DNA of 64,000 nucleotides from Aureibaculum algae (GCF_006065315.1 NZ_CP040749.1:744001-808000), one strand, 5' to 3'; counted from the first letter of the stretch, positions 37,335 to 46,632 are shown. Numbers and translations are program-made. The notes: a model not told the origin generated them from the sequence alone.

Positions 37335-38330
37335 TTATGCGACAACATAGATTTTAATCTCTTTTGATGATTTATTTTTAAGAGCATCGGGTAAGGTTTT
37401 TTTGTCTAATTTATCATAACTAAATCCTGCTTCTTTTTCGGCATCTACTAAATCCCATGTAGCATTATTATATATTCTAGAGCTTTTACTTACGGCTCTC
37501 TTAACTTCAACAACTTCGTCTAATTCAGCAGCATTACTGTCCTGAAGGGCTTGCTTTCTTATTTTAGTATAGCCATTACTTCCAAAATAAATATAGGTGT
37601 CATTCAATTGCTTATTTAACTTGATAATTACGGCATCATATGGAGAAGCAATATGTACAATTTTTTCATCCTGATTTATTGTCATATAATCACCGCCAGT
37701 TAAAGTAGCACCATCTTTCCACATTCCAGATACTCCATTTTGATAATTACCACAAAAAATGGTGTTTACTACAACATCTTGTTCTTTGGCTTGTGTTGTC
37801 GCATCTTTATAATCAGTTTTACCCTGTGTAAAAGGTTCGTTACCCGCTATAAAGATGATGTTAAGATCATTTTTATTTTTACCCCATTTTAATTCTTTTA
37901 ATGAGGTCATAATAACTTCACCACAAAATTCATTGCCGCCATTTGTTTTTAATGCAAACAGTTTTTCTGAAATCTCATCAAGATCAGAGCTAAAGCCGAT
38001 AACTTGACGGATAAATCCTTCTTTAGAAGGAAGGCCGCTATTTCCATATTCGTATAATGAAATTTCTAAATCGGGATTTTCATTTTCACATTTTGCATAG
38101 GAAAGTTCGTTTACGATTTCCCACAATTGGGTTTTTGCTTGATTAATCAATCCGTCCATTGAATTACTAGTATCCAATAATAACGCTACTTTTATAGTGT
38201 TTTTTATCTTCGGATGTTCTTCATTAGCATAGCTTAAGAAGCTATTACAGAAAAACATTAGTATTAAAATTTTACTCACACTATTTTTAATTTTAAAAGA
38301 GAGGCCTTGATTTTTTTTCGAATAGTTCAT
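37335..38330 (-). CDS. von Willebrand factor type A domain protein, apparently truncated
   Basis: 331 residues. N-terminal signal or anchor (about 16-36, ILILMFFCNSFLSYA), then a VWA domain from about 45 (VALLLDTSNSMDGLI, with the MIDAS Asp-x-Ser-x-Ser; NEFCGEVIMTSLKELKWGKN). After about 260 come helices ending KEIKIYVVA. VWA domains bind partner proteins through a metal ion; in Bacteroidota this exported type has no known role. An in-frame TAA removes 52 further codons (37176-37334) that look like the original C-terminus. Whether the short form works is unknown. The lipoprotein gene follows in the same operon. Confidence 0.85.
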   Translation of the reverse strand: MNYSKKNQGLSFKIKNSVSKILILMFFCNSFLSYANEEHPKIKNTIKVALLLDTSNSMDGLINQAKTQLWEIVNELSYAKCENENPDLEISLYEYGNSGLPSKEGFIRQVIGFSSDLDEISEKLFALKTNGGNEFCGEVIMTSLKELKWGKNKNDLNIIFIAGNEPFTQGKTDYKDATTQAKEQDVVVNTIFCGNYQNGVSGMWKDGATLTGGDYMTINQDEKIVHIASPYDAVIIKLNKQLNDTYIYFGSNGYTKIRKQALQDSNAAELDEVVEVKRAVSKSSRIYNNATWDLVDAEKEAGFSYDKLDKKTLPDALKNKSSKEIKIYVVA

Positions 38331-38545
38331 AATTTTTGTTTTAAATTCAGAGTAAAAGTATATTGAAGAAAGAGCTATAAAAACTACAAATGAGTGAAAT
38401 GGTTGTTTTAATGAGTGAGAAAGACATTTAAAAAAGGGAAGTAGTTATTTAGTGTCTATTTGAGTCGTAAAAACCTTATTATTAGTATACAGCCATTTTA
38501 TAAAACCAATTTTAGTATGTAGATTTACATAATTAAAGAAACCTA

Positions 38546-40765
38546 ATGAAGCAAAAACTTTACATACTTACCATGCTGTTTTTTGTGGTATTTTCTTATA
38601 TGCAGGCCCAAGAAAATGATAGGGTAGCTCTTCCTAATAAGATCTATTCAGATAGGATTACTGATGAAAGTGGTACACCATTAAGTGGACTTACCGTACG
38701 TGTAAAAAGTAAGGGGTTAAGAACAACAACGAATTCGAATGGAGAGTTTTCGATTAACGCTAGTAATGGAGATATAATTGAGTTGAGTAAAAATGGAGTC
38801 GTTATAAATACCTATCGTTTAACTGGCAGTGTATATTATGAAGTTCAAGATGAATCTGGAGTTATAGAGAATGATGAAAAGAAAAAAATAGGGTCATCTT
38901 CAAAAATTAGTAAGCGAGGAGGGGCATCTCAATTTCAACTTTATTTAGATTCAGCTAATTACAATAAAAAGAGAAACCCCACAAAAAGTATAGATCAAGT
39001 TGGAGGAGCACTATTAATTGCAAATGACAATAATAATAAAAGTCAATTGGCACAATCATATACTATTCTCGGAGATGTTTATATGAATTTAAAGCAATAC
39101 GATTTAGCTGCCAGTAATTATAAAACATCTATTGATAATATTGATGATATAGCCGTACAATTAAAATTAGCAGATGCTTATTTTCGGGATAATGATACTA
39201 AAAAAAGTGAAAATAATTATAATGGAGTTCTGAGCAAGAAAAAGGTGTCAGATATGCAAAAAATAGTGGCATATAAAGGTTTAGGGAATATCTATTTGAA
39301 ATTAAAAGAACATAATAAGGCTGTTGCTCAATATCAAAACGCATTAACAATAGCTCAAAAGGAAAAAAATACAGCTGAAATAACAGATTTAAACACGCGG
39401 ATTTCAGAAGCATTAGAGGCAAGTGGACAAATTGCAAAGGCGGAAGACTTTTTAATGCTTGCACGGACAAATGTTCGTAAACAAAGTCCAAAGGAAGAAG
39501 CGATTCAAAGTCAACGTACGGCCGATTTTTACAGCCGTAATAAAAACGTTGATAAAGAGGTTTTACTTAGAAAAGAAACATTGAAAAATCTAGAAGATGC
39601 TGAGCTTAGTGAGGTTGTTATGGAAGATGATTCAGAAGCTTTGTCAAAACCAAAAGTTAAATATGATCTTGGAAATGCTTTATTAAAACAAAATAATTTT
39701 GAAGAAGCCATTCCTATTTTAGAGGAAAGTGCTTCTGAAGCGGAAAACAATGAAGACATTTTAACGCAAAAAGATGCCATACAACGTTTGTCAGAAGCAT
39801 ACGCTTCTGTTGGAGATGATAATAAAGCGTTGAGTAATTATCAAAAATATGTTTCTTTAGTTGATAAATTATATCAACAAAAGGAAGAGGAAATAAATGC
39901 TGTCGTTAGTCTTAATAGAGATCTATCAGAAAAACAGAATAGAATTACTAGCTTAGAAAAAGACAGGGAATTAACACAAAGTAAGTATCAATTAAGCCAA
40001 TCAGAGAGCAGATTGACAATTGAAAATGATAGACGACAAAAACTCATAATATATGCGTTAATTGGTGGTTTGTTACTGTTGTTGTTCTCTTTATTTTGGA
40101 TGATAAGAAGCAATAAACAAAGACGATTGGCAAATAATTTACTGGCCTTAAAATCATTGCGTACACAAATGAATCCGCATTTTATTTTTAATGCCTTAAA
40201 CTCCGTGAATAGCTTTATAAGTCAAAATGATGAACGTACAGCCAATCGATATTTGACAGATTTCTCTACATTAATGCGAAGTGTTTTAAACAATTCTGAA
40301 GAAGATTTTATTCCGCTAGAAAATGAAATTGAGTTGTTAGAACTTTATTTGAAATTAGAACACTCTCGTTTTAAAGATAAGTTTGATTATGAATTAAATG
40401 TCGATGCAGCTATTGATAGAGGGCAATTTCAAATTCCACCAATGCTGTTACAACCTTATGTGGAAAATGCGGTATGGCATGGCTTACGCTATAAAAAGGA
40501 AAAAGGATTTTTAAAAGTGAGTCTGGACAAAATAGATGAAGAAACCATTAAAATTGAAATAGCTGATAATGGTATTGGTAGAGTAAAATCTAAAGCTTTA
40601 AAAACGGAACACCAGAAAAAACAAAAGTCGAAAGGAATGCAAAATATAAAGCAGCGAATAAAGATTTTAAATCAAATGTATAAAGATAAAGTTGATGTTT
40701 TTATTGAAGATATGCATGAAGATAAAACAGGAACCAAAGTGGTTTTGATTTTAAAAAAGGACTAA
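38546..40765 (+). CDS. LytS-type sensor histidine kinase with TPR region
   Basis: 739 residues: signal peptide (MKQKLYILTMLFFVVFSYMQ), a carboxypeptidase-regulatory-like domain (about 33-100, RITDESGTPLSGLTVRVKSK), TPR repeats (about 150-440), coiled coil (about 440-495) and one membrane helix (about 500-520). The cytoplasmic His_kinase domain has RTQMNPHFIFNALNSVNSFI and an ATPase domain (PPMLLQPYVENAVWHGLRY, IADNGIGR). The periplasmic TPR part should sense a protein or peptide signal, and the kinase should phosphorylate the LytTR regulator encoded 231 bp downstream. Confidence 0.93.
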   Translation: MKQKLYILTMLFFVVFSYMQAQENDRVALPNKIYSDRITDESGTPLSGLTVRVKSKGLRTTTNSNGEFSINASNGDIIELSKNGVVINTYRLTGSVYYEVQDESGVIENDEKKKIGSSSKISKRGGASQFQLYLDSANYNKKRNPTKSIDQVGGALLIANDNNNKSQLAQSYTILGDVYMNLKQYDLAASNYKTSIDNIDDIAVQLKLADAYFRDNDTKKSENNYNGVLSKKKVSDMQKIVAYKGLGNIYLKLKEHNKAVAQYQNALTIAQKEKNTAEITDLNTRISEALEASGQIAKAEDFLMLARTNVRKQSPKEEAIQSQRTADFYSRNKNVDKEVLLRKETLKNLEDAELSEVVMEDDSEALSKPKVKYDLGNALLKQNNFEEAIPILEESASEAENNEDILTQKDAIQRLSEAYASVGDDNKALSNYQKYVSLVDKLYQQKEEEINAVVSLNRDLSEKQNRITSLEKDRELTQSKYQLSQSESRLTIENDRRQKLIIYALIGGLLLLLFSLFWMIRSNKQRRLANNLLALKSLRTQMNPHFIFNALNSVNSFISQNDERTANRYLTDFSTLMRSVLNNSEEDFIPLENEIELLELYLKLEHSRFKDKFDYELNVDAAIDRGQFQIPPMLLQPYVENAVWHGLRYKKEKGFLKVSLDKIDEETIKIEIADNGIGRVKSKALKTEHQKKQKSKGMQNIKQRIKILNQMYKDKVDVFIEDMHEDKTGTKVVLILKKD

Positions 40766-40996
40766 AAAGAAGTTGGAAGTCCGAAGGCGGAAGTACAGTA
40801 AAAAGGGAAGAGGTAGGAAATACGAAGAGCTAAAAATTAAATTTCGAAAAATGATAATTTTAAATGGGAAGATTGCTGCATGAGTATTGTCCCCTTGAGG
40901 GGGCTTTAGGGGTGTTTTTAGAATCAAATTTGATCAAAGCAATTACACAGTTACACAATTCAAAGATTTCACGATTAAACAATTACACGATTACGC
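40766..40996. other. Intergenic spacer with GC-rich palindrome and degenerate repeats
   Basis: 231 bp between kinase and regulator. It has CCCCTTGAGGGG (around 40890-40902), a short perfect palindrome without a T-run. Just before the regulator ATG come loosely repeated units of the type AATTACAC/GATTACAC (about 40936-40996). Possible regulator sites or decayed repeat; no gene seen. Confidence 0.35.
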
Positions 40997-41731
40997 ATGA
41001 TTTTAAAAACCATAATAGTAGAAGACGAGCAAACCAGTAGAGAAATCTTAAAGAATTATCTTGGTAAATATTGCCCAACAGTTGAGGTTGTTGGCGAAGC
41101 TGAAAATATAGATGAAGCGATGGTTTTAATTCGAAATAACGAGTTAGACTTGGTGTTTTTAGATGTAGAAATGCCTTATGGTAGTGGGTTTGATTTACTA
41201 GAGAAATTAGGAAACACAACATTTGAAGTTGTTTTTGTAACCGCTTACAATCAATATGCTATTGATGCATTAAACAATCATGCTTCCTACTACTTGTTAA
41301 AGCCAATTTCCATAGATGAGTTAATTAAAGCAGTTGATTATGTAACCACATTAAGATCCAAAGAAAGTGAATTGCAAAATGTAGGGTTAGTCCCGAAAAT
41401 TAAAGTGAATGAAGGTAAAATAACAATACCTACACAAGACGGATTCGAGGTCTTAGAAATGAAAGACATTATGTATTGCAAGGCAGATGATAACTACACA
41501 GAGATCTTTTTAGAGAATAAGCATAAAAAATTAGTGAGTAAAACCTTAAAGTATTTTGAAGATATTTTGAAAGAAAGTGGTTTTGCACGTATTCACAAAT
41601 CATATTTAGTAAATGTGTCTTATATCATATCTTATAAAAAAGGAAAGGGAGGTACTGTTTCTTTATCTAATGGGAAAGAGTTAAGTGTTTCAGCATCTAA
41701 AAAAGCAGACTTTTTATCTTATTTTAAGTAG
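40997..41731 (+). CDS. LytTR family response regulator
   Basis: 244 residues: receiver domain (about 1-120) with acidic pocket VEDEQ, phospho-acceptor LVFLDVEMP (Asp56) and the Lys in YYLLKPIS; then a LytTR DNA-binding domain (about 140-240, MKDIMYCKADDNYTEIFLEN, FARIHKSYLVNVSYI). It should be activated by the LytS-type kinase encoded upstream and bind promoter repeats. It may bind the repeats directly in front of its own gene. Confidence 0.95.
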   Translation: MILKTIIVEDEQTSREILKNYLGKYCPTVEVVGEAENIDEAMVLIRNNELDLVFLDVEMPYGSGFDLLEKLGNTTFEVVFVTAYNQYAIDALNNHASYYLLKPISIDELIKAVDYVTTLRSKESELQNVGLVPKIKVNEGKITIPTQDGFEVLEMKDIMYCKADDNYTEIFLENKHKKLVSKTLKYFEDILKESGFARIHKSYLVNVSYIISYKKGKGGTVSLSNGKELSVSASKKADFLSYFK

Positions 41732-41863
41732 TAAGGTTCGTACTCGGAAGTTTTTTGAAACCTTAATAATTTTTATAGTTAGCTATCCTATAAATTGATT
41801 AATTTTGTAGTATCTGAAGGTGAAAACGGTCAGTGTAATCTACAAACTTTTTAATATTAAAAT

Positions 41864-42373
41864 ATGATTATTAGAGAATTAAACGGGAAAAAGCCACAAT
41901 TTGGTGATGATTGTTTTATTGCCGAAAATGCAGTAATTGTGGGAGATGTGCAAATGGGAGATCAATGTAGTATTTGGTACAATGCAGTATTACGTGGTGA
42001 TGTGCATTTTATTAAATTAGGTAATAAGGTAAATGTTCAAGATGGAGCAGTGGTACATTGTACATATCAAAAATGTCCTACTACAATTGGAAATAATGTA
42101 TCTATAGGTCATAACGCACTTGTTCATGGTTGTACAATACATGATAATGTTTTAATAGGCATGGGTAGTATCGTTATGGATGAATGTATTATAGAAAGCA
42201 ATTCAATTATTGCAGCTGGTGCAGTGGTAACTAAAGGTACTACAGTAGAGTCGGGGAGTATTTATGCAGGTACGCCAGCTAAAAAAATTAAGGATATCTC
42301 TCAAGAACTAATCTCAGGAGAAATTGATAGAATTGCCAATAATTATGTTAAATATTCAAGTTGGTATAAATAA
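41864..42373 (+). CDS. Gamma-class carbonic anhydrase-like hexapeptide-repeat protein
   Basis: 169 residues of left-handed beta-helix hexapeptide repeats (NAVIVGDVQMGDQCSIWYNA, VLRGDVHFIKLGNKVNVQDG). The three zinc-ligand histidines of the gamma-CA family are in VVHCT, SIGHNALVHGC. Members (YrdA/CaiE/CamH type) are trimeric; some hydrate CO2, others have no shown activity. It has its own 132-bp upstream region and is followed 14 bp later by a DUF6265 lipoprotein gene. Confidence 0.92.
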   Translation: MIIRELNGKKPQFGDDCFIAENAVIVGDVQMGDQCSIWYNAVLRGDVHFIKLGNKVNVQDGAVVHCTYQKCPTTIGNNVSIGHNALVHGCTIHDNVLIGMGSIVMDECIIESNSIIAAGAVVTKGTTVESGSIYAGTPAKKIKDISQELISGEIDRIANNYVKYSSWYK

Positions 42374-42387
42374 TAAAAAGCTATAAT

Positions 42388-42897
42388 TTGCGAAAAATAA
42401 TTATTCTTATCGGTTTAGTTTCTTTAATTTTTTCCTGTGAAAAGAAACGAGAAAAGGTAGAAGAAACATCCAATATTTCTGAAAGTAAATACAATACAAT
42501 AGAAAGTCTAAAATGGCTAGTTGGTAATTGGGATAATATAATTCCTGAACAGCAATCCTATGAGAGTTGGAAACAGAAAAATGACAGTACGCTAATTGCT
42601 TATAGCTATACAACAGTTTCTAAAGATACCGTTTTCCAAGAAAACATGCGTATTCAGCAAATTTCAAATCAGTTGATTTTAACGGTGAGTGTTCCAAATC
42701 AAAATGATGAACAGCCCGTTGAATTTAAGTTGATACCCGAAAGCAATAATGTATTTACGTTTATTAATGAACAACATGATTTTCCTAGTAAAATAACCTA
42801 TACCAATCCTGTAAAAGATTCAATACATGCTTGGGTAGAAGGGCAAATTGATAGTACTTATAAGAAGATTGATTTTTATTTTAAAAGAAGTAATTAA
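42388..42897 (+). CDS. DUF6265-like lipoprotein
   Basis: 169 residues from a TTG start, with lipoprotein signal MRKIIILIGLVSLIFSC (Cys17). The mature part follows the DUF6265 pattern: LKWLVGNWDN, a YESWKQKNDSTLIAYSYT segment, and NEQHDFPSKITYTN near the end. It resembles lipocalin-type small barrels of unknown ligand. Its stop overlaps the start of the next lipoprotein gene by one base, suggesting co-translation. Confidence 0.82.
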   Translation: MRKIIILIGLVSLIFSCEKKREKVEETSNISESKYNTIESLKWLVGNWDNIIPEQQSYESWKQKNDSTLIAYSYTTVSKDTVFQENMRIQQISNQLILTVSVPNQNDEQPVEFKLIPESNNVFTFINEQHDFPSKITYTNPVKDSIHAWVEGQIDSTYKKIDFYFKRSN

Positions 42898-43979
42898 TGC
42901 AAAAAACGCTTGTTTTAATAGCACTAATACTAGTCTCTATAAGTTGTAAGACTGTTAAATCGACAACTCAGAAACAAATTCAACTTAGGTTTCTAGATGA
43001 ATATATTGTGCCCAAGAACATTTCAATAGAGGGTAATTTAGTTGGTGGCTTGTCGGGAATAGACTATGCAAATGGCAACTATTATTTAATTTGTGACGAC
43101 GCTTCTAATCCCAGATATTACAAAGCGAACATTGAGATAAATAATTCAAAAATTGATACAATTGCGTTTACAGAAGTGGTTGCTTTTAATGACAGCACAC
43201 ACTATTTGGATGTTGAATCTATACGGTTTGATAAAAAAACGAATAACGTTGTAATAACAAGTGAAGGGAGTGTTAATCTAAAAAAAGACCCCTCTTTTTT
43301 TAGTGTTGATTCTAAAGGTTCAATTAACCATTTTTTTGAAATACCAGACTATTTTAAAGCAACTAGTAAGCAGCAACCTAGAAATAATGGTACGTTAGAA
43401 GGTGTGGCAATTAGCTATGACCAAAAAGGATATTGGATTGCGATGGAATTGCCATTGGAATCGGATGGACCGGAGCCAAAAGTTTCGGAAACGAAATCGC
43501 CAGTTAGAATAACATATATAGATGCGAATACTAAAAAACCGACAATGCAGTTTGCTTATTTGTTGGATAAGATAGCAAAAGAACCGCAAGGAAACTTTGC
43601 TGTAAATGGGTTGACTGATCTGATTGAATATCATAAAAATCAATTTATTATTATTGAACGTAGTTATTCGTCGGGATTGGGAACACAGGGTAATACGATA
43701 AGAATTTATGCGGTTAATGCCGCAAAAGCCAGCAATACAATTGCTACGGAGTCATTAATTAATTCAGAACTAGTTCTAGCTAATAAAAAGCTTTTGTTCG
43801 ATTTTGAAAGTGTAAGAAGTCAGTTGACTGATACAAGTATAGATAATATTGAAGGGCTGACGGTTGGTCCAACGTTGGCTAATGGAAATCAAACTTTGAT
43901 TTTAGTAGCAGATAACAACTTCAACAAGTTAGGTGCTCAATTAAACCAATTTATTTTATTGGAAATTTTGAAGAAGTAA
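42897..43979 (+). CDS. Phytase-like esterase-activity family lipoprotein
   Basis: 360 residues with lipobox SISC (Cys17) and the PF13449 features: GGLSGIDYANGNYYLICDDA near the start, LDVESIRFD, NGTLEGVAISYDQKGYWIAM, and NIEGLTVGPTLANGNQTLIL near the end. A beta-propeller-like secreted hydrolase family, named for phytase-like fold; the substrate is not known. Translationally coupled to the upstream DUF6265 gene. Confidence 0.9.
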   Translation: MQKTLVLIALILVSISCKTVKSTTQKQIQLRFLDEYIVPKNISIEGNLVGGLSGIDYANGNYYLICDDASNPRYYKANIEINNSKIDTIAFTEVVAFNDSTHYLDVESIRFDKKTNNVVITSEGSVNLKKDPSFFSVDSKGSINHFFEIPDYFKATSKQQPRNNGTLEGVAISYDQKGYWIAMELPLESDGPEPKVSETKSPVRITYIDANTKKPTMQFAYLLDKIAKEPQGNFAVNGLTDLIEYHKNQFIIIERSYSSGLGTQGNTIRIYAVNAAKASNTIATESLINSELVLANKKLLFDFESVRSQLTDTSIDNIEGLTVGPTLANGNQTLILVADNNFNKLGAQLNQFILLEILKK

Positions 43980-44287
43980 AATTTGTTTACCGTAGTAAAG
44001 TAGCATAAACAAAAAAATCTATTTAATGTTTAGGTAGTTAATAAAAGGGATGACGTAATTTTAGGTGATTTGAAATACGAATTTTTACTTTTTTTTATAA
44101 TTTATAAAAAATATTTGTATCTTAGCAGTCTACTTAGAAAAGGTTTCGCCTTTTCTTTTTTGGGTGTTTTCATAAGTGTTTAGCGACAAAAATAATATCC
44201 CAAAATCTTAGACAGCTAAGTTTCTTAGCTGTCTTTTTTTTATAATTTATTAATAGTAATTGATTGGTAATAAATTGATTGGTAATT
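43980..44287. other. 308-bp intergenic region with two hairpins, possible small RNA
   Basis: Two stem-loops with T-runs on the + strand: AGAAAAGG/CCTTTTCT (44136-44156) and GACAGCTAAG/TTAGCTGTC (44211-44233). A near-consensus -7 element TATCTTAG (44118-44125) precedes the first. Either both end the upstream lipoprotein transcript, or a short RNA starts near 44130 and ends at the second. The convergent murI gene begins to the right. Confidence 0.4.
44211..44242 (+). terminator. Rho-independent terminator
   Basis: Stem GACAGCTAAG / TTAGCTGTC, TTTC loop region, then a long T-run. On the other strand it is preceded by A-rich DNA, so it may also stop murI transcription. Confidence 0.75.
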
Positions 44288-45079
44288 TTAGAAGTTTAAA
44301 AATGCTACAGATGCCGATGTGTCAATGCCGTTAACAATTCTTACTAAGGTTTTAATATCAGCATTGCTAAATAATTTATGACTAGGTTTTGTGGTTGAAT
44401 TATTTAATAAATTATGGCGTTCTAAAATTGCTTTGGTTTGTCTAGCCACAGCTTCACCAGAATCAATAATAGTGAGCTTATTTCCAACTATTTTTTTAAT
44501 TTGAGGTATTAAAAAAGGGTAGTGACTACAACCCAATACAAGGTAATCTATTTTTTGTTGTAACATAGGCTGTAAAAATTTTTGCAACAGATGTTCCATT
44601 TCCATACTATTTATTTGATCATTTTCTATTAAAGGCACCAATCCTTCCCCGATAGTTTCAATGACGGTTATACCCTCTGTAAACTTTTGTGAAGTACTAT
44701 GGAATAAATCACTACTTAGTGTTCCTTTCGTAGCTAAAATACCAATAGCGTTTGTTTTAGTGTTTAATGCCGCAGGTTTAATAGCAGGTTCAATACCAAT
44801 AAACGGCACATCGTAATTTGATCTCAAATAATCTATGGCATTAGTGGTAGCGGTGTTGCAGGCCACAACGATAAGCTTGCAATTTTTTTTTAAAAGTAAC
44901 TCCGTGTTTTTTACACTCAGATTAATAATTTCTTGTTTTGACCTTTCACCATAAGGAGCATTTTTACTGTCTGCAAGATAAATAGTGTTTTCATTAGGTA
45001 AATGCTGGACGAGCTCTTTCCAAATAGAAATACCGCCAATGCCAGAGTCAAAAACACCAATAGGATTTGTAGAAGTCAT
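44288..45079 (-). CDS. murI: Glutamate racemase
   Basis: 263 residues with both catalytic cysteines: VVACNTATTN (Cys74) and LGCSHYPFL (Cys184), and the N-terminal GVFDSGIGG and YLADSKNAPYGERS motifs. It converts L- to D-glutamate for peptidoglycan in the cytoplasm. It lies downstream of the BamA/OmpH genes but behind a strong terminator, so probably has its own promoter. Confidence 0.95.
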   Translation of the reverse strand: MTSTNPIGVFDSGIGGISIWKELVQHLPNENTIYLADSKNAPYGERSKQEIINLSVKNTELLLKKNCKLIVVACNTATTNAIDYLRSNYDVPFIGIEPAIKPAALNTKTNAIGILATKGTLSSDLFHSTSQKFTEGITVIETIGEGLVPLIENDQINSMEMEHLLQKFLQPMLQQKIDYLVLGCSHYPFLIPQIKKIVGNKLTIIDSGEAVARQTKAILERHNLLNNSTTKPSHKLFSNADIKTLVRIVNGIDTSASVAFLNF

Positions 45080-45125
45080 ATTACAAATATAAGATAATGC
45101 ATAACTATCTTTAGGGTATTAAAAT

Positions 45126-45154
45126 AAAAAATCCCGTTTAGAACGGGATTTTTT
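45126..45154. terminator. Bidirectional rho-independent terminator
   Basis: AAAAAATCCCGTT / AACGGGATTTTTT with a 3-base loop, 25 bp past the OmpH/Skp stop on the - strand. Confidence 0.85.
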
Positions 45155-45179
45155 ATTTTAATGTACTTTAGGTAAAATC

Positions 45180-45689
45180 TTATTTGATACCTAAGTTAGC
45201 TTTAACATCAGCCATTAGATCAGTCCCTTTAAAAACAACTAATCCTTTACCTGGAGTAGAGTCAATAACATAATCAAATCCTTTTGCTGCGGCAACGGCA
45301 TCAATTGCTTTTTGAGCTCTTTCAGCTATAGGTTTATATAAATCAAACTCCTTTTTTTGTAATTCTTCACGAGCAGTTTGTTGATACATTTGTAATTTAC
45401 GTTGTGCATCTTGAACTTCTTGTAGTCTTTTTTGATTTTCAGCATCTGTTTGAGTAGGTGCTTCTTTATCATACTTTTGCATTTTTGTTTGTAATGCAGT
45501 TGATTGTTCTTTGAAATCAGCATCATATGCTTGCACCACTTTTTTAAGTTCTTCTTGCATCTGTTTAGTTTCTGGCATTGCAGCAACTAATTCGTCAGTG
45601 TTAATGTGTGCTACTTTAGACTGTGCATTCACGGTCATAGCTCCCAAAATTAATACACTTGTTAATAGTAGATTTTTAAATAGTTTCAT
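45180..45689 (-). CDS. OmpH/Skp family periplasmic chaperone
   Basis: 169 residues: signal peptide ending TVNAQ, the Skp start SKVAHINTDELVAAMPETKQ, a long central coiled coil (about 45-120), and the closing KGFDYVIDSTPGKGLVVFKG. Skp holds unfolded outer-membrane proteins on their way to BamA. It is the second of two OmpH genes after bamA and the last gene before the terminator. Confidence 0.93.
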   Translation of the reverse strand: MKLFKNLLLTSVLILGAMTVNAQSKVAHINTDELVAAMPETKQMQEELKKVVQAYDADFKEQSTALQTKMQKYDKEAPTQTDAENQKRLQEVQDAQRKLQMYQQTAREELQKKEFDLYKPIAERAQKAIDAVAAAKGFDYVIDSTPGKGLVVFKGTDLMADVKANLGIK

Positions 45690-45771
45690 TTGTTTTTAAT
45701 TTATTAATTATTGTTTATTGTTGTTCCTTGTATTATTATTGATCAGTGACATTAAAGTCAACATCTGTTTT

Positions 45772-46569
45772 CTATTGTCCTGTTTTTGTTGTGTCTTGTT
45801 TTTGTTTTATTGCTGCAGCTCTATCTTCTTTTAGTTTTGCAATTTCGTCCAAACGTTTCTGACGAGCTTCTTGCTTAAGCTTTATGGCTTCAGCTCTTTT
45901 TTGAGCTTTTTCTTCATTTTGTAATCTAATTTTTTCTCGTAAAGCATCATTTTTAGTTTTTCTTTCATCTGCTTTTGTTTTAGCTTTTTCAACTGCTACT
46001 TCTTGGGCTTCTGTCCGTTCCACTTTTTTTTCTGCAATCTCTTTAATCTTCCGACCTTTTACAATTTTATTTAATACTAACTCACTAATATCATATTGAT
46101 TGTTTGAATAGAGCATAACCAAATCACTAGACTTGTCAAAAACAATATCGTATTTTTTGGCTAGGGCTATTTCTTGTACTGCATTATATATTTGATCTTG
46201 TACTGGTTTTACTAACTGCTGACGTAAAAAGAACATATCTCCGTTTGGACCAAAATAAGCAGCTTGCAAATTCTTTAAATCAAGCTCTCTGATTTCAATA
46301 TCTTCTTCTTTTTCACTAATTAGATCATCAGTTAGCAAAGCTTTTTCGTTACTTAAATCTGTTTTTAAAGTTTCAATATCACTCTTTATTGCATCTAATT
46401 TTTGTTGCCAAGTAATTACTTTTGCCTTTAGTCTAGATTCCGCATCAACATATTCAGGTACATTGTCTAGAATGTATTGCATATCAATATATGCTATTTT
46501 TTGTGGCTTTTGAGCTACTACTACAGTACTTGCAAATATAGTTAGTATAAAAATTAAATTACGTATCAT
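45772..46569 (-). CDS. OmpH/Skp family protein with long charged C-terminal tail
   Basis: 265 residues from the ATG at 46569 (MIRNLIFILTIFASTVVVAQ). The OmpH domain (about 25-175, KIAYIDMQYILDNVPEYVDA; KKYDIVFDKSSDLVMLYSN) is followed by a Lys/Glu/Ala-rich tail of about 90 residues (RTEAQEVAVEKAKTKADERK). The tail is probably helical and far more charged than in standard Skp. It is 63 bp downstream of bamA. Role: periplasmic chaperone for outer-membrane proteins. The tail may bind peptidoglycan or client proteins (inference). Confidence 0.92.
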   Translation of the reverse strand: MIRNLIFILTIFASTVVVAQKPQKIAYIDMQYILDNVPEYVDAESRLKAKVITWQQKLDAIKSDIETLKTDLSNEKALLTDDLISEKEEDIEIRELDLKNLQAAYFGPNGDMFFLRQQLVKPVQDQIYNAVQEIALAKKYDIVFDKSSDLVMLYSNNQYDISELVLNKIVKGRKIKEIAEKKVERTEAQEVAVEKAKTKADERKTKNDALREKIRLQNEEKAQKRAEAIKLKQEARQKRLDEIAKLKEDRAAAIKQKQDTTKTGQ

Positions 46570-46632
46570 GCTACAATGTGTATTTAGAAAAAACCGTGCC
46601 AAAGTAAATATATTGCAAATGTACTAATTTAG

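Noticed and set aside
40880..40905. CCCCTTGAGGGG palindrome as a kinase-gene terminator
   Set aside because: It lies more than 100 bp past the stop and has no T-run; kept only as a possible regulatory site.
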